64,000 nucleotides of DNA from Parapristionchus giblindavisi (Eukaryota; Nematoda; Chromadorea; Rhabditida; Diplogasteridae), in assembly GCA_943737045.1 (NCBI GenBank), contig CALSFV010000050.1, positions 186,001 through 250,000 of the forward strand. Reading direction: 5' to 3'. The position numbers and the translations under genes were made by a program. How positions within the stretch are numbered: the stretch's first letter is position 1; the number at the start of each line of letters is the position of its first letter. Shown here in pieces: positions 52,301 to 59,700 of the stretch. A model generated the notes under the pieces. That model was not told the DNA's origin, ran no database searches, and worked only from the letters and a program-made list of their open reading frames with translations.

Positions 52301-54900
52301 AATTAAATATCTCTTCAAACGTGCCTCAAATAGGGCGAGGCGGGTGGTGTGAACAGAGAGTAAGGAGAGGGGAAGGGGGGGGGGGCGAGAGATAGCGTAA
52401 TTCCCGCTAATTTAGCGGGAATTACGCTATCTTGGCAGTCTCTCTTCTCTATTGCGGGAAATGACGAGAGAGTGGCAAGAGATGGGAAGAGGGCCCGGTA
52501 AATACGATAACGCTTACGCAACGGCAACCCTAACGTGCAAAGAACAAATAACAGCTTTACGTGGGTTTTTCAGAAAAGAAAAAAAAAACATAAATCAATT
52601 TATCATAGCCGCATGCCATCAATTGCTTTTGCCCTAATACATATCACTCCTTTTCATTATATTTGATGGAATTAATAAACTTATTATAGATACCCGCATG
52701 CTGCCCCTCAGGAGGAATCTGGTCAGAATGGACCGTTACCGGATCATGCCCTACCATTTGCGGATCATGTAATAATGCGACCAGAACCAGAACTTGCAAC
52801 TCTCTTGCTGATGGATGTCCGTGCGCGTGAGTTTATTAATGACTTATTGGTTTTATTGATCTTATTTTATGCTGCAGTAGAGAGATAATCCAGCTTTCTC
52901 AAATGCAATAGGTTATCCTGTTATTAACAGAAGTATGTGATTTTTTAGTGGAGCCGCATCCGACGTTGGACCTTGTGGTATCGCACTCTGCACGTTCCCT
53001 AACAAGACTTGTTGTGCTCCTTACGTTAAATCGCTGAATAACAACACGAGAGAATTCTTCTGTGGTGTAGCCAGTGTACCACTGGTTCCAGAATATAGCT
53101 GTGCCACAACTGTTGAACCGACAACTGTTGATGTAAGTCTCCTAACTATAAATTTCTCTGCATATATTTTACATAAAGTGCAATGAAAAAAATTCATTAT
53201 AGATTCCCGCATGCTGCCCTTCAGGAGGTATCTGGTCAGAATGGTCAGTTACCGGACCATGTGATACAATTTGCGGATCTTGTAATAATGCTACCAGAAC
53301 CCGAACATGCTTATCTCAGGGTGATGGATGTCCATGCGCGTGAGTTTATTGACGACATCTTTGTAGCAGAAACTATGTGTACAGTGTTAACGAATGTATC
53401 TGAATTTTCAGTGGAGCCGCATCCGATACTGGACCTTGTGGTATCGCACTCTGCACGTTCCCTAACAAGACTTGTTGTGCTCCATACGTGAAATCGTTGA
53501 ATAACAACACGAGAGAATTCTTCTGTGGTGTAGCCAGTGTGCCATTGAATCCAATTAATAGCTGTGCCACAACTATTGAACCGACAACTGTTGATGTAAG
53601 TCTCGTTATTATAAAATTTCTCCGTGCATATTTTAGATAAAGTGTAAAGAAAGCAAAAATCGATTCATTATAGATACCCGCATGCTGCCCTTCAGGAGGT
53701 ATCTGGTCAGAATGGTCCGTCACCGGACCATGTGATACAATTTGCGGATCTTGTAATAATGCTACCAGAACCCGAACATGCTTATCTCAGCCTGATGGAT
53801 GCCCATGCGCGTGAGTTTGTTAACGACTTATTTGTTTTATTAATCTAAAGTCATGCTACGGTAGCTCCTTCATCTGCCTTGCACCTAGCTAGATTACAAT
53901 AAATCATCCTCTCCTGTAACAGGGACGTAACCAGGCATGTGTTATTTACTTAATTTTTCAGTGGAGCCGCATCCGATACTGGACCTTGTGGTATCGCCCT
54001 CTGCACGTTCCCTAACAAGACTTGTTGTGCTCCTTACGTGAAATCGCTAAATAACAATACGAGAGAATTCTTCTGTGGTGTAGCCAGTGTGCCATTGAAT
54101 CCAATCAATAACTGCATTACCACGACAGTCGCTCCAACAACCACGGTTAGATTACTTATCAGTCGAGATAATCATATTATGCACCCATAGAAAAAAAAAA
54201 ACCTATATATAAAACGGAAATACTCCCTAGAAAAGACTCATCTCTAATTTTCGCTTATAGAGCAGGAAATTCGACCCATATGAGGGAATATTTCCGTAAT
54301 GGGACGATACTAGGGAATTTTTCTGAGTCGTGATTATGCTTAACGATGAATGTTATTTCAATGACATATTCATCTTTAGATCCCTGCTTGCTGTCCAACC
54401 GGTGGTATCTGGTCCGAATGGACCACTACCGGATCGTGCCCGACCACATGTGGATCGTGCAATAACGCGACCAGAACCAGAACCTGCTTATCTCAGGGCG
54501 ATGGATGCCCATGCGCGTGAGTTCCATTGATGTGTTTGGAATGAAAATGTTCGGAGCTTGAGAGTTATAATGAACAAATGATTTTTAAGATCCTCATGGC
54601 AACCTAGCCACTAAACACCCATTAACAGTTGCTAAGGTGTATCAATGTCAGTGTCAAAATGTCTTATAAGAGGATATGTGAGATGATACGAAGCAATATG
54701 TGGGATACAGATATCACAGGTGTGATCTTCATACTTTCAGTGGTTTGGCCGCAGACAGTGGACCGTGCGGTATCGCACTCTGCACGTTCCCCACGAAGAC
54801 CTGCTGTGCGCCTTACGTGAAGTCTCTGAATAACAACACGAAGGCGTTCTTCTGCGGTACCTCCAGTGTGCAGCTGAACCCCACGTATTCCTGTCCATAG
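1..54900 (+). CDS. Giant mucin-like / TSP1-like secreted protein gene (5' partial, multi-exon)
   Basis: This is one gene model assembled by splice-site and frame tracking. It has 98 usable mucin-repeat exons (one of them cut by the left edge), one 35-nt adapter exon (46984-47018) and 18 cysteine-rich exons forming nine modules, ending at TAG 54898-54900. Joined exons total 21,090 nt, exactly 7,030 codons, with no internal stop if the broken unit at 42282 is skipped. The first part is about 6,000 residues of Thr/Pro/Glu repeats (EVTTTVEPTTTP type), which would be densely O-glycosylated. The second part has about 14 cysteines per module and N-glycosylation sequons (NAT, NKT, NNT). The signal peptide and start codon lie outside the window. 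A role as surface coat, cuticle-associated or luminal mucin is inference. Whether all exons are spliced into one mRNA cannot be told from DNA. Confidence 0.8.
4639..19038 (+). CDS. Array zone II: mucin exons, largely 450 + 414 bp dimers
   Basis: There are 34 exons. 162-nt exons start at 4639, 5089, 5953, 6403, 6853, 7717, 8581, 9445, 9895, 11173, 12037, 13729, 14593, 15457, 16321, 17599 and 18463. 126-nt exons start at 5539, 7303, 8167, 9031, 10345, 10759, 11623, 12487, 12901, 13315, 14179, 15043, 15907, 16771, 17185, 18049 and 18913. The 162-nt type lacks the EATTTLEPTTTP segment and instead carries EVTTTVEPTTTP twice and a METTTP-class repeat, often with MES for MEP. The two types mostly alternate, giving an 864-bp higher-order unit. 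Introns are of the TTTAACTTTTC subtype. All exons are open in the phase-1 frame. Confidence 0.85.
19327..24886 (+). CDS. Array zone III: 126-nt mucin exons, 413-bp monomers
   Basis: Exons start at 19327, 19740, 20154, 20567, 20980, 21393, 21806 (198 nt, ends 22003), 22292, 22705, 23111, 23525, 23938, 24347 and 24761; all but 21806 are 126 nt. Many end in EVTTT before the donor instead of EATTT, so the last repeat was converted. Several introns are one base shorter (CTGAAAATC instead of CTGAAAAATC) and use a GTATGCCATT variant. Two introns (after 22830 and 24063) lack an 8-nt segment next to TTTTACTTAC. These private differences mark zone III as a sub-family that spread locally. Confidence 0.85.
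25176..28146 (+). CDS. Array zone IV: mixed-length mucin exons with 892-bp and 2.7-kb duplications
   Basis: Exons: 25176-25409 (234), 25703-25828 (126), 26104-26301 (198), 26595-26720 (126), 26996-27193 (198), 27500-27625 (126) and 27913-28146 (234). The pair 25703 + 26104 recurs at 26595 + 26996 with an offset of exactly 892 bp. The 234-nt exon at 25176 recurs at 27913 (offset 2737). Introns before 25703, 26595 and 28440 share an unusual ATATTTTTTTTTATTATCAG-type acceptor region, and that before 27500 has its own rearranged acceptor region. Several exons here replace CCC ACG by CGA CG (Pro to Arg region near the exon start) without breaking the frame. Confidence 0.82.
28440..33533 (+). CDS. 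Array zone V: thirteen consecutive 126-nt exons at exact 414-bp spacing
   Basis: Exons start at 28440, 28854, 29268, 29682, 30096, 30510, 30924, 31338, 31752, 32166, 32580, 32994 and 33408, each 126 nt with a 288-nt intron. This is the most regular part of the array. Diagnostic intron variants (ACTCAGGAG versus ACTTAGGAG, GGGCCAAG versus GGGCAAAG, TCTCCTCG versus TCTGCTCG) recur every third unit over part of the run. For example, ACTCAGGAG occurs in the introns after 28854, 30096 and 32580, indicating a 1242-bp trimer. The frame is open throughout. Confidence 0.87.
33817..46427 (+). CDS. Array zone VI: expanded mucin exons (162-561 nt)
   Basis: Exons: 33817-34338, 34626-34967, 35255-35524, 35812-36117, 36401-36598, 36886-37263, 37551-37856, 38140-38337, 38625-38930, 39214-39774, 40058-40579, 40988-41365, 41653-41994, (broken 42282-42405), 42587-42748, 43031-43408, 43696-44001, 44289-44450, 44738-45097, 45385-45726 and 46014-46427. 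Here the exon, not the unit number, has grown, by 36-bp steps. Repeats follow a recurring order of two V-type and one M-type (EVTTTMEPTTTP), a 108-bp sub-period. Many exons start with TC instead of CC (Val instead of Ala at the junction codon). The last exon's donor is followed by decaying repeat intron, marking the array edge. Confidence 0.85.
39214..39774 (+). CDS. Longest repeat exon, with an irregular in-frame junction
   Basis: This 561-nt exon is the longest intact one and the only one containing non-repeat residues. Around 39531-39580 the 36-bp periodicity is broken: EPTMEPTTTP is followed by EVTNYWNPPEV and then the regular repeat resumes. The length is still a multiple of 3, so the frame survives. 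The irregular stretch looks like an unequal exchange or local scramble between two repeats. An assembly or consensus error in a hard-to-resolve region is the alternative. Confidence 0.75.
40673..40922 (+). repeat. 125-bp tandem duplication inside a repeat intron
   Basis: The intron 40580-40987 is 408 nt instead of about 283. Positions 40673-40797 (from AAAATATTTG to GAGAAAACG) are repeated directly at 40798-40922. The splice sites are unaffected. No other unit shows it, so it is a young private event. Confidence 0.85.
42282..42405 (+). pseudogene. Broken repeat unit (premature stop, missing donor)
   Basis: The acceptor TTCTTATCAG is intact. In the array frame the exon then reads EITTTLEPTTTA and immediately hits TAA at 42320-42322. 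Downstream the 36-bp repeats are out of register, and the usual CGACAG/GTATACAG exon-intron junction is replaced by CACGAAGGTAGTCG. About 110 nt of the following intron, including the normal donor, are missing. Because flanking exons are all phase 1-1, skipping this unit leaves the protein frame intact. Inclusion would truncate the protein before the cysteine-rich modules. This is the only damaged unit among the 98 that follow the partial first copy. Confidence 0.8.
46428..46983 (+). other. Array-edge intron
   Basis: This 556-nt intron joins the last mucin exon to the adapter exon. Its first 85 or so nt are recognisable but decaying repeat intron; the rest is unique. It contains the near-palindrome TCCCTCACATGTGAGGGA-like segment around 46650-46667 and a copy of the roughly 60-100-bp interspersed element (46901-46960). 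No coding exon was seen in it. Confidence 0.7.
46901..46960 (+). repeat. Interspersed short element, partial copy in the array-edge intron
   Basis: It has CATATGAGGGAATAAATACG, a GGGGACAATATTAGGGA block and TATTTTGTTCTC. It matches only the second half of the family found at 54254, 54984 and 56641. Confidence 0.5.
46984..47018 (+). CDS. Phase-adapter exon of gene 1
   Basis: This 35-nt exon lies between a CAG acceptor (46981-46983) and GTATCG. It enters in phase 1 (TT completes a Val codon) and encodes PSTTPIATTVE, leaving in phase 0. All array exons are phase 1-1 and all downstream modules are phase 0-0, so this exon is the necessary adapter between the two parts. The Thr/Pro content matches a linker. 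Its small size makes it easy for gene finders to miss. Confidence 0.7.
47238..48038 (+). CDS. Cysteine-rich module 1 (TSP1-like exon + second Cys exon)
   Basis: Exon A 47238-47374 (137 nt, phase 0 to 2) encodes IPACCPTGGIWSEW, a CPTICGSC core, ATRTRTC and VDGCPC. The W-x-x-W, CG and R-x-R-x-C spacing is that of thrombospondin type 1 repeats. Exon B 47822-48038 (217 nt) encodes GAASDVGPCGIALCTF, CCAPYV, FFCG and YSC, then the longest Thr/Pro/Val linker of the series. This module has Thr rather than Ala at the A-B junction codon. The 447-nt intron between the exons carries a MITE copy (47667-47779). Confidence 0.85.
47667..47779. mobile_element. Small inverted-repeat element (MITE-like), copy 1
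   Basis: It begins CCGAGCCAATTTGAAACTCC and ends with the inverse GGAGTTTCAAATTAGCTCGG, about 110 bp overall, and lies in the intron between exons A and B of module 1. Related copies lie at 56447, 57590 and 62557. The consensus termini seem to be GGCACACCCGAGCTAATTTG then AAACTCTCC. A TTAA target site is suggested only at the 62557 copy. Confidence 0.7.
48242..48675 (+). CDS. Cysteine-rich module 2
   Basis: Exon A is 48242-48378 (137 nt) and exon B is 48483-48675 (193 nt), separated by a short 104-nt intron. Exon A ends TSMVDGCPCA like module 1, while later modules have NSLADGCPC. The linker after the last cysteine is TTTALQTTAPTTT. Phases are 0-2-0, so the module could be duplicated or skipped without a frameshift. 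Confidence 0.85.
48840..49485 (+). CDS. Cysteine-rich module 3
   Basis: Exon A is 48840-48976 (acceptor TTTGTAG, begins GTT, so Val in place of Ile) and exon B is 49293-49485 (acceptor TTTCAG). The linker is TTTPLPTTAPTTT. The 316-nt A-B intron is homologous to the one in module 4: both contain a conserved stretch around CAAAGATCTCA near 49242 and 50058. Confidence 0.85.
49575..50366 (+). CDS. Cysteine-rich module 4
   Basis: Exon A is 49575-49711 and exon B 50174-50366 (193 nt). The linker is TTTALQTTAPTTT, as in module 2. The intron after this module resembles the intron after module 2 (shared CTGTACTGG/CTGTTCTGG and GCACATTA segments), so a two-module block (2-3) was probably duplicated to give 4-5. 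The A-B intron (462 nt) ends near a (TTTA)n tract. Confidence 0.85.
50078..50103. repeat. (TTTA)n microsatellite
   Basis: Five to six TTTA units lie in the intron between exons A and B of module 4. This is simple-sequence DNA with no other feature. Confidence 0.8.
50521..50957 (+). CDS. Cysteine-rich module 5
   Basis: Exon A is 50521-50657 and exon B is 50771-50957 (187 nt), with a 113-nt intron. Exon B changes to TREFFCGVASVPLNPINSC, and the linker changes to ATTTIEPTTVD, a style kept in modules 6 and 7. This marks the switch between the two module sub-families (1-4 versus 5-8). Confidence 0.85.
50958..52689 (+). other. Enlarged intron between modules 5 and 6
   Basis: At 1732 nt this intron is far longer than the 60-560-nt introns between the other exons of the module region. 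The difference is accounted for by a 1.3-kb foldback element (51127-52439). Short open frames inside it (for example 51249-51614) come from the element's arms and are not convincing genes. Confidence 0.75.
51127..52439. mobile_element. Foldback element with long inverted arms (about 565 bp each)
   Basis: The left arm (51127 to about 51690) and right arm (about 51875-52439) are inverted copies with over 90% identity by eye. Both include a C/G homopolymer, TTTGAGGCACGTTTGAAGAG, TAGCTCACATCGATCCGG and a CGATACGATCAAAACAAAC segment. The ends are CTGCCAA(A)GATAGCGTAATT and its complement. Each end also carries a short palindrome around GATAGCGTAATTCCCGC. The central loop is about 180 bp with no transposase. 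It is probably a non-autonomous DNA transposon; superfamily and target duplication were not determined. Confidence 0.75.
52690..53132 (+). CDS. Cysteine-rich module 6
   Basis: Exon A is 52690-52826 and exon B is 52949-53132 (184 nt). It is separated from module 5 by a 1732-nt intron enlarged by a foldback element. Exon A begins IPACCPSGGIWSEW. Exon B has PLVPEYSC, then a short linker ATTVEPTTVD. Confidence 0.85.
53203..53595 (+). CDS. Cysteine-rich module 7
   Basis: Exon A is 53203-53339 and exon B is 53412-53595. Exon A has WSEWSVTGPCDTICGSC, where modules 1-6 have TGSCPTICGSC or AGSCPTICGSC, and ends LSQGDGCPCA. Exon B has SDTGPCG. Introns are the shortest of the gene (72 nt inside the module). 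It is close to a twin of module 8. Confidence 0.85.
53674..54145 (+). CDS. Cysteine-rich module 8
   Basis: Exon A is 53674-53810 (ends LSQPDGCPCA) and exon B is 53962-54145 (184 nt, linker ITTTVAPTTT, donor GTTAGA). Sequence is very close to module 7 in exon A and in the start of exon B, so the two arose by a recent tandem duplication. Confidence 0.85.
54254..54325 (+). repeat. Interspersed short element, copy in intron 8-9
   Basis: It contains GCTTATAGAGCAGGAAATTC, GACCCATATGAGGG, AATATTTCCG and ACTAGGGAATTTTTCTG in the order of the family. It lies in the intron between modules 8 and 9 (54146-54379). Confidence 0.6.
54380..54900 (+). CDS. Cysteine-rich module 9 (C-terminal, with stop codon)
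   Basis: Exon A is 54380-54516 and exon B is 54741-54900 (160 nt including TAG). It is the most diverged module at nucleotide level, with GC-richer codons (for example GTGAAGTCT where others have GTGAAATCG). It has WSEWTTTGSCPTTCGSC in exon A and GLAADSGPCG in exon B. It ends right after the last cysteine (TYSCP, stop) with no Thr linker, as expected for a C-terminus. It is probably the oldest module. Confidence 0.87.
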
Positions 54901-55290
54901 TGAGCTAGGTGAGTCTGCACAACCACAGAAATATCTCTTATATATTATATAATGAAATTAATCTCTTGTAAAGTATGTCTTTACGGAATTCTTCCCTTAT
55001 AGAAAAGGGAATTCGACCCCTATCAGGGAAGTATTCCGCAATTAGACGCTGCTAGGGAATTTTTGTTCTGTTAACGTTAATCTTATATTTTCAGATAAAA
55101 AAGTCGTCACCGTGAATCGTCGATCGAAATGACATAAAAATGATTAGTACCATCGTCGTATTAATCAAAGAAACCCGAAAAAAACCTTAAAAGTTTTTAA
55201 ATTCAAAAATCATGACTCTGATCCGATTTCACCGGTGCCTTATGTTCATACAGTACATTTGATGTGAATAAATGCATTCAATAAATTGTT
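54901..55290 (+). other. 3' UTR of gene 1 with a UTR intron and poly(A) signals
   Basis: Eight nt after the stop codon there is a strong donor (TAG/GTGAGT at 54909). An acceptor TTTTCAG ends at 55094, giving a 186-nt intron in the 3' UTR. The last UTR exon runs from 55095 to about 55290-55310. AATAAA hexamers lie at 55267-55272 and 55280-55285. The junction is so close to the stop that it should not trigger nonsense-mediated decay under a 50-nt rule. Confidence 0.6.
54984..55070 (+). repeat. Interspersed short element, copy in the UTR intron
   Basis: This roughly 90-bp segment has GGAATTCTTCCCTTATA, AGGGAATTCGACCCC, TCAGGGAAGTATTCCG and CTAGGGAATTTTT blocks. The same blocks in the same order occur at 54254-54325 and 56641-56732, and partly at 46901-46960. 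No target duplication was identified. Confidence 0.65.
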
Positions 55291-55310
55291 GGGTTACACT
55301 CACAACTTAT

Positions 55311-56446
55311 CAACTTATCATATAAAAAAAGGGACATATCAGCCTTCAATCTCTGTCTTGTGCTCTGTCAAAAGATTATGATGACGATATGATTTGCACT
55401 CATACACTCATAGAAAAAATTCTTGGTCCAAAAAATTTCATGAGCTTTAGGATAACGTGAGCTAGGACTTTGTTTTGCGAGTGCATAAGAATATGAAACG
55501 ATTTAGAATATATTAGAAGTTTATAATCTAAATATTAAAATGGATCAATAATTGAATAAGAAAAAATCAATAGGAATTGTTACAGACCACCGTCAATCGT
55601 TATAAACATAGCATTAGAACACAAACCGGGCAATCAAATAGTTTCCTATCAAATTACGTGTCATCTCTATTATTCTAAAGATTCGTCCATTATTCTACTC
55701 TTTAACCCGTGAGCAATTCATTATGGTTAGCATTATCATCTCGATTCATTTCGTTTCTTTTTTTCTTTTATCACACTTTTCATTGTTTATTCATGAATAC
55801 GTATAAATATTATTATAAAAGAGACGTTTTATTCATTTCAACTCGAAGAATCAAAATCTATCACAGAATTATATTATATAACTAAGCACGGGTTTGTTAT
55901 ACATTAAAACCAAGTTTACCTTGAAGCGACGCTTATGTTAAAAAAAATTAGTTCAATTCATAAGAAAAAATTGGTCAAATCAAAAAGTGCTTTAAAATAT
56001 GGAAATGTAGCAAAAGCATCGCGACAGAGTAAACTAGATCTTACTGTAGTTTCAGAGGTAACACGATGTCTATGTTGATAAGCTCTCGAATCTACAAAAT
56101 CATCAGATACAAGTAATGTCAATGAATGTGAGTATGACTAGTTACTACGATTCTACTTTGCCGATGAAATTCCAATTTTTGAGATTAAAAATCGAAATTG
56201 TGGTAGCATATCGATCAAAAATCAAAGACAGTCATTTTTTTTTGAAAAAGGAGTTTGCAATGGGAGAGAAACCGCAACAAAATTAGTTCTATTTGGTCCG
56301 AACGAATTTGAGTGAATCAAGCATTTGCATGAAAATTGAACTCTTTCAAACTAATGTACAATATGATATCTATAGGTAAGGTAATCTCACAACTAAGTAA
56401 AGCTACGAAATACATGTACATGTTAACGATATTAGACCATTATCTG
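55311..56446. other. Intergenic region between convergent genes
   Basis: This is AT-rich sequence between the poly(A) region of gene 1 and the 3' end of the ALS2-like gene. No convincing exon, RNA gene or long repeat was seen. The 3' UTR and poly(A) site of the minus-strand gene should lie in or next to its right part, but no clear signal was chosen. Confidence 0.6.
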
Positions 56447-56565
56447 AAAGGCACATCCCAGCTAGTTTGAAACTCTCCCCCTCTCAAAACGCTCTGGTGT
56501 GAAACAAAGAAAGTGAGAGCATTACTGGAGCGGAGAGTTTCAAATTAGCTTGAGGTGTGTCTTAA
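56447..56565. mobile_element. Small inverted-repeat element (MITE-like), copy 2
   Basis: It begins GGCACATCCCAGCTAGTTTG then AAACTCTCC, and ends GGAGAGTTTCAAATTAGCTT then GAGGTGTGTC. It belongs to the same family as 47667, 57590 and 62557. It lies about 230 bp downstream (minus-strand sense) of the ALS2-like stop codon. Confidence 0.7.
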
Positions 56566-56640
56566 AAATGATTGATCAAGAAAATAAAGATGTGGAAAGT
56601 AGGGAATGATCTCTCTATCGGAGAAGCAAAGACTCTTAAA

Positions 56641-56732
56641 GGAATTCTTCCTTATACGTAAGGGAATTCGATTCTATTTTCTTACCTATGCGGGAAAAAT
56701 TCCTAAGGAAGCGCTGGTAGGGAATTTTTCTC
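56641..56732 (+). repeat. Interspersed short element, intergenic copy
   Basis: It contains GGAATTCTTCCTTATACG, AAGGGAATTCGATTC, GCGGGAAAAATTCC and GTAGGGAATTTTTCTCTG. It lies just downstream of the stop codon of the ALS2-like gene and could fall within that gene's 3' UTR. Confidence 0.6.
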
Positions 56733-56792
56733 TGCCTATCATAACTCATGAATCGAATGAAACAAAAAAGATCAAGGATTAAAGATCAAAGA

Positions 56793-59700
56793 TCAAGCGA
56801 CATCACTTTGTCTGCATATATAGACAAAGGCACTCTTCAGAAAAGTGAACATCAAGCCGATTTCTCCATTCATCTCCATAACAGTGAAATCTTCCATCAA
56901 TCGAATCTCCGCTCCGAGATGTTTGATACCAGCTCGTACCTATAAATAATCTGTCTGTCATCTATTAGGGATCCGCATTCGTGCAAATGCACAGCCGGTA
57001 CGAGCATGAACGAAATAAAAAAAATGAAAAGTCATTCTGCACAATTATGACGCATTTTTTCGTGCGATGTAATGCATAAAAATGAGAGACCAACCACCAA
57101 TTTGATGAATAAAAATAATCAGAATGAATCGAATGCATTAATTTGAACGAATGAATATTTAATTATAATAATGAAATCGTGCGCATGACTTTTCTTTCAT
57201 TTTCATTTTGAAAATCATTTCGCACGAATGCACATTTGCGGATCCCTATCATCTATGACCCTTTGGTCACTGATTTCAGATCTTTGACCTATAATCTTTG
57301 AAATATGAAAATGAGTATAGAGCTATTCCTTTGATTTTTCCTTTATCGTTCTGTTCTTTCAATTATACATAAGTATAACCGGATACTTGTAAGGTTAACA
57401 ATTATATAAATTAAGATATATATTTTAACGTACCACTACGTAAATAAATGCAGGCACAAGAGTGTCAGCAACCCATCCGGATTTCTTATCGTCTGCGTGA
57501 GCCTGTACGCACTAAAACGATGGGCGATTATGTTTCTCTGTTACCATTTGAAGTGACAAATGAGAGTCCGCTAATTTCATGCTAGCTTACAACACACCCT
57601 AGGATAATTTTATTCTCCGCAGTGGTAATGCACTCTCACAGACAAAACGCGAGAGAGTATGACCAGAGTGTTGAGTTTCAAATTAGTTCGGGGAACAGCT
57701 TTAATGTGCATGACGCTTATCGTACGGATACGAAAATATCAGGCCTGTCACGAGAGAATCGATCTAAAATGGCAATTCTTCGGAATGGAGCGAAAATCAT
57801 GAAATGAGTTAGCATCAGTTTTCGGTACCTCTAGGCATGCCCTACCATCCCACAAAGTCCCATTGCATAAATATCATTCTGGGGCTCCCTACACCGGGTC
57901 GGTCATCCGGGAACCCAACTTTTAACTCAAATATCTCGGTTAAGGTGCATTTCTATGAAAAACTACCATGAGGGTAACCCCCACTATTTTTCCGAGATCT
58001 ATCGATCTAAACAAACCAGAGGTCATGAAAGTGCTTAAGACCAACGCTACACTCTAGGACAAATAACTCAAAACCTGCCGATTCGGCGCGGCTGACCCTG
58101 AAATATGTTATGTAACTTTTGGAGGGCTACAAAATGAGTGGTTTACGAAAAGAATATGTTCATGGAGACGTGTGGATCATCCCCTTGGAAATTTCCTGAT
58201 GATTTGAAGTCATTTTCGCAACCCACAATCTCTCGTTTCACACACTCTCTCGCCCATTCCTTTTCATTCCATTCCATTCCATTCTACACCGCACGGTCTC
58301 GAGCGCGCGATGCGGAATGAAACATATCGTTTTCTCCCGTTCTCTTCCCTGTATTTCTTTCACTCTCCGACGAGAGAGTGTGTGAAACGAGAGATTGCGG
58401 TTGGGCGAAAATGACTTCAAATCATCAGAAAATTTCCGAGGGGATGAACTACACGTCTCCATGGACGTATTTTTTTCGTAAACCACTCATTTTGAAGCCC
58501 TCGAAAAGTTACATAGCATATTTCAGGCTCAGCCGCGCCGAATCGGCAGGTTTTGAGTTATATGGCCCACAGTGTAGCGCTGTTCGGAAGCACTTTCATG
58601 ACCTCTGGTTTGTTTAGATCGATAGAGCTCGGGAAAATAGCGGGGGTTACCCTCGTGGTAGTTTTTCACAGAAATGCACATGAACAGAGATATTTGAGCT
58701 CAAAGTTGGGTTCCCGGATGACCGAACCGGTGTAGGGAGCCCCAGAATGATATTTACACAATGGGACTTTGGGGGATGGTAGGGCTTGCCTAAACAAGAA
58801 TAAAACTGGGGAGAACTCGTTTTGAAATTTTTCTCCATTCCGGTTGTTAGCTCGATTCTCTCGTGACAGGCCTGATATACTCAAGAAGGAACCATGTCCA
58901 GTGGAGCAGAATCACCACAAAAGATGATGGGTACTACTACAGAAGCCCAGATTTGGGTTAGAACCTTTGAACAGACTTAGGTAATCAGAATGCCCATGTA
59001 GCTGGAACAACCTAGTTTAGGGATTATTAGGGCTAAACTAGGTTGTCTAGTGATTGATCTTTGATCTAGTTGGACCCTAGCTATGATTCTGATGATCCCG
59101 TACAGAAACAGTAGTAAGATGTAGTATGAAATAAACAAACCGCAGTCATGGCCGCAAATGTCTCGGCGAGTATACGCAATTTCTGCATTGGATTCGGCAA
59201 CGTTGGAATGTTCTGGAGCATTCTGATGGCACCCTCGTAGAACTTGTTACGAGCCGTGTTGCAGATCTGGAAAGGTCTAATTAGAAGCACATCCAAGTAA
59301 CTGTTTTTTGTCAGTTGAAGTATTTCCATTGTTTGGCATATTTCAATACTAGTGTACGTACCCTGATGTAGTTATGCATTTAACACAATAAAATGTTAAT
59401 AGTAAAAAGTTTTTTTTTAATTATGAAAAACGAAGAAAATATTCAGAAACTGACCACGGCAGCGGTGAGATCATCTGGATTAGCCAACTCAATCGGCCAG
59501 ATCCCTCTGTAATCGATTTATTTTATATTTTTTGTATTTAGGTGCGTTATATTCAACACTTTTTTAATTGTATTTAATACTTATAATTGCTACTTTTTCA
59601 GCTGCAGTTTTATTTTACACCTTGTTCTTTGCATGTGATCTTTGATCTCTCACCTTGGTACATCCAAGAACGCCAGCAACTTCACGTCAGTATGCGCATT

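Noticed and set aside
52452..52637. Small plus-strand frame right of the first foldback
   Set aside because: It lies in an intron, runs into poly-A and has no family resemblance or splice partners.
58138..58884. Several 60-80-residue frames on both strands
   Set aside because: They are arms of the second foldback element, with near-mirror frames on both strands and no recognisable protein.
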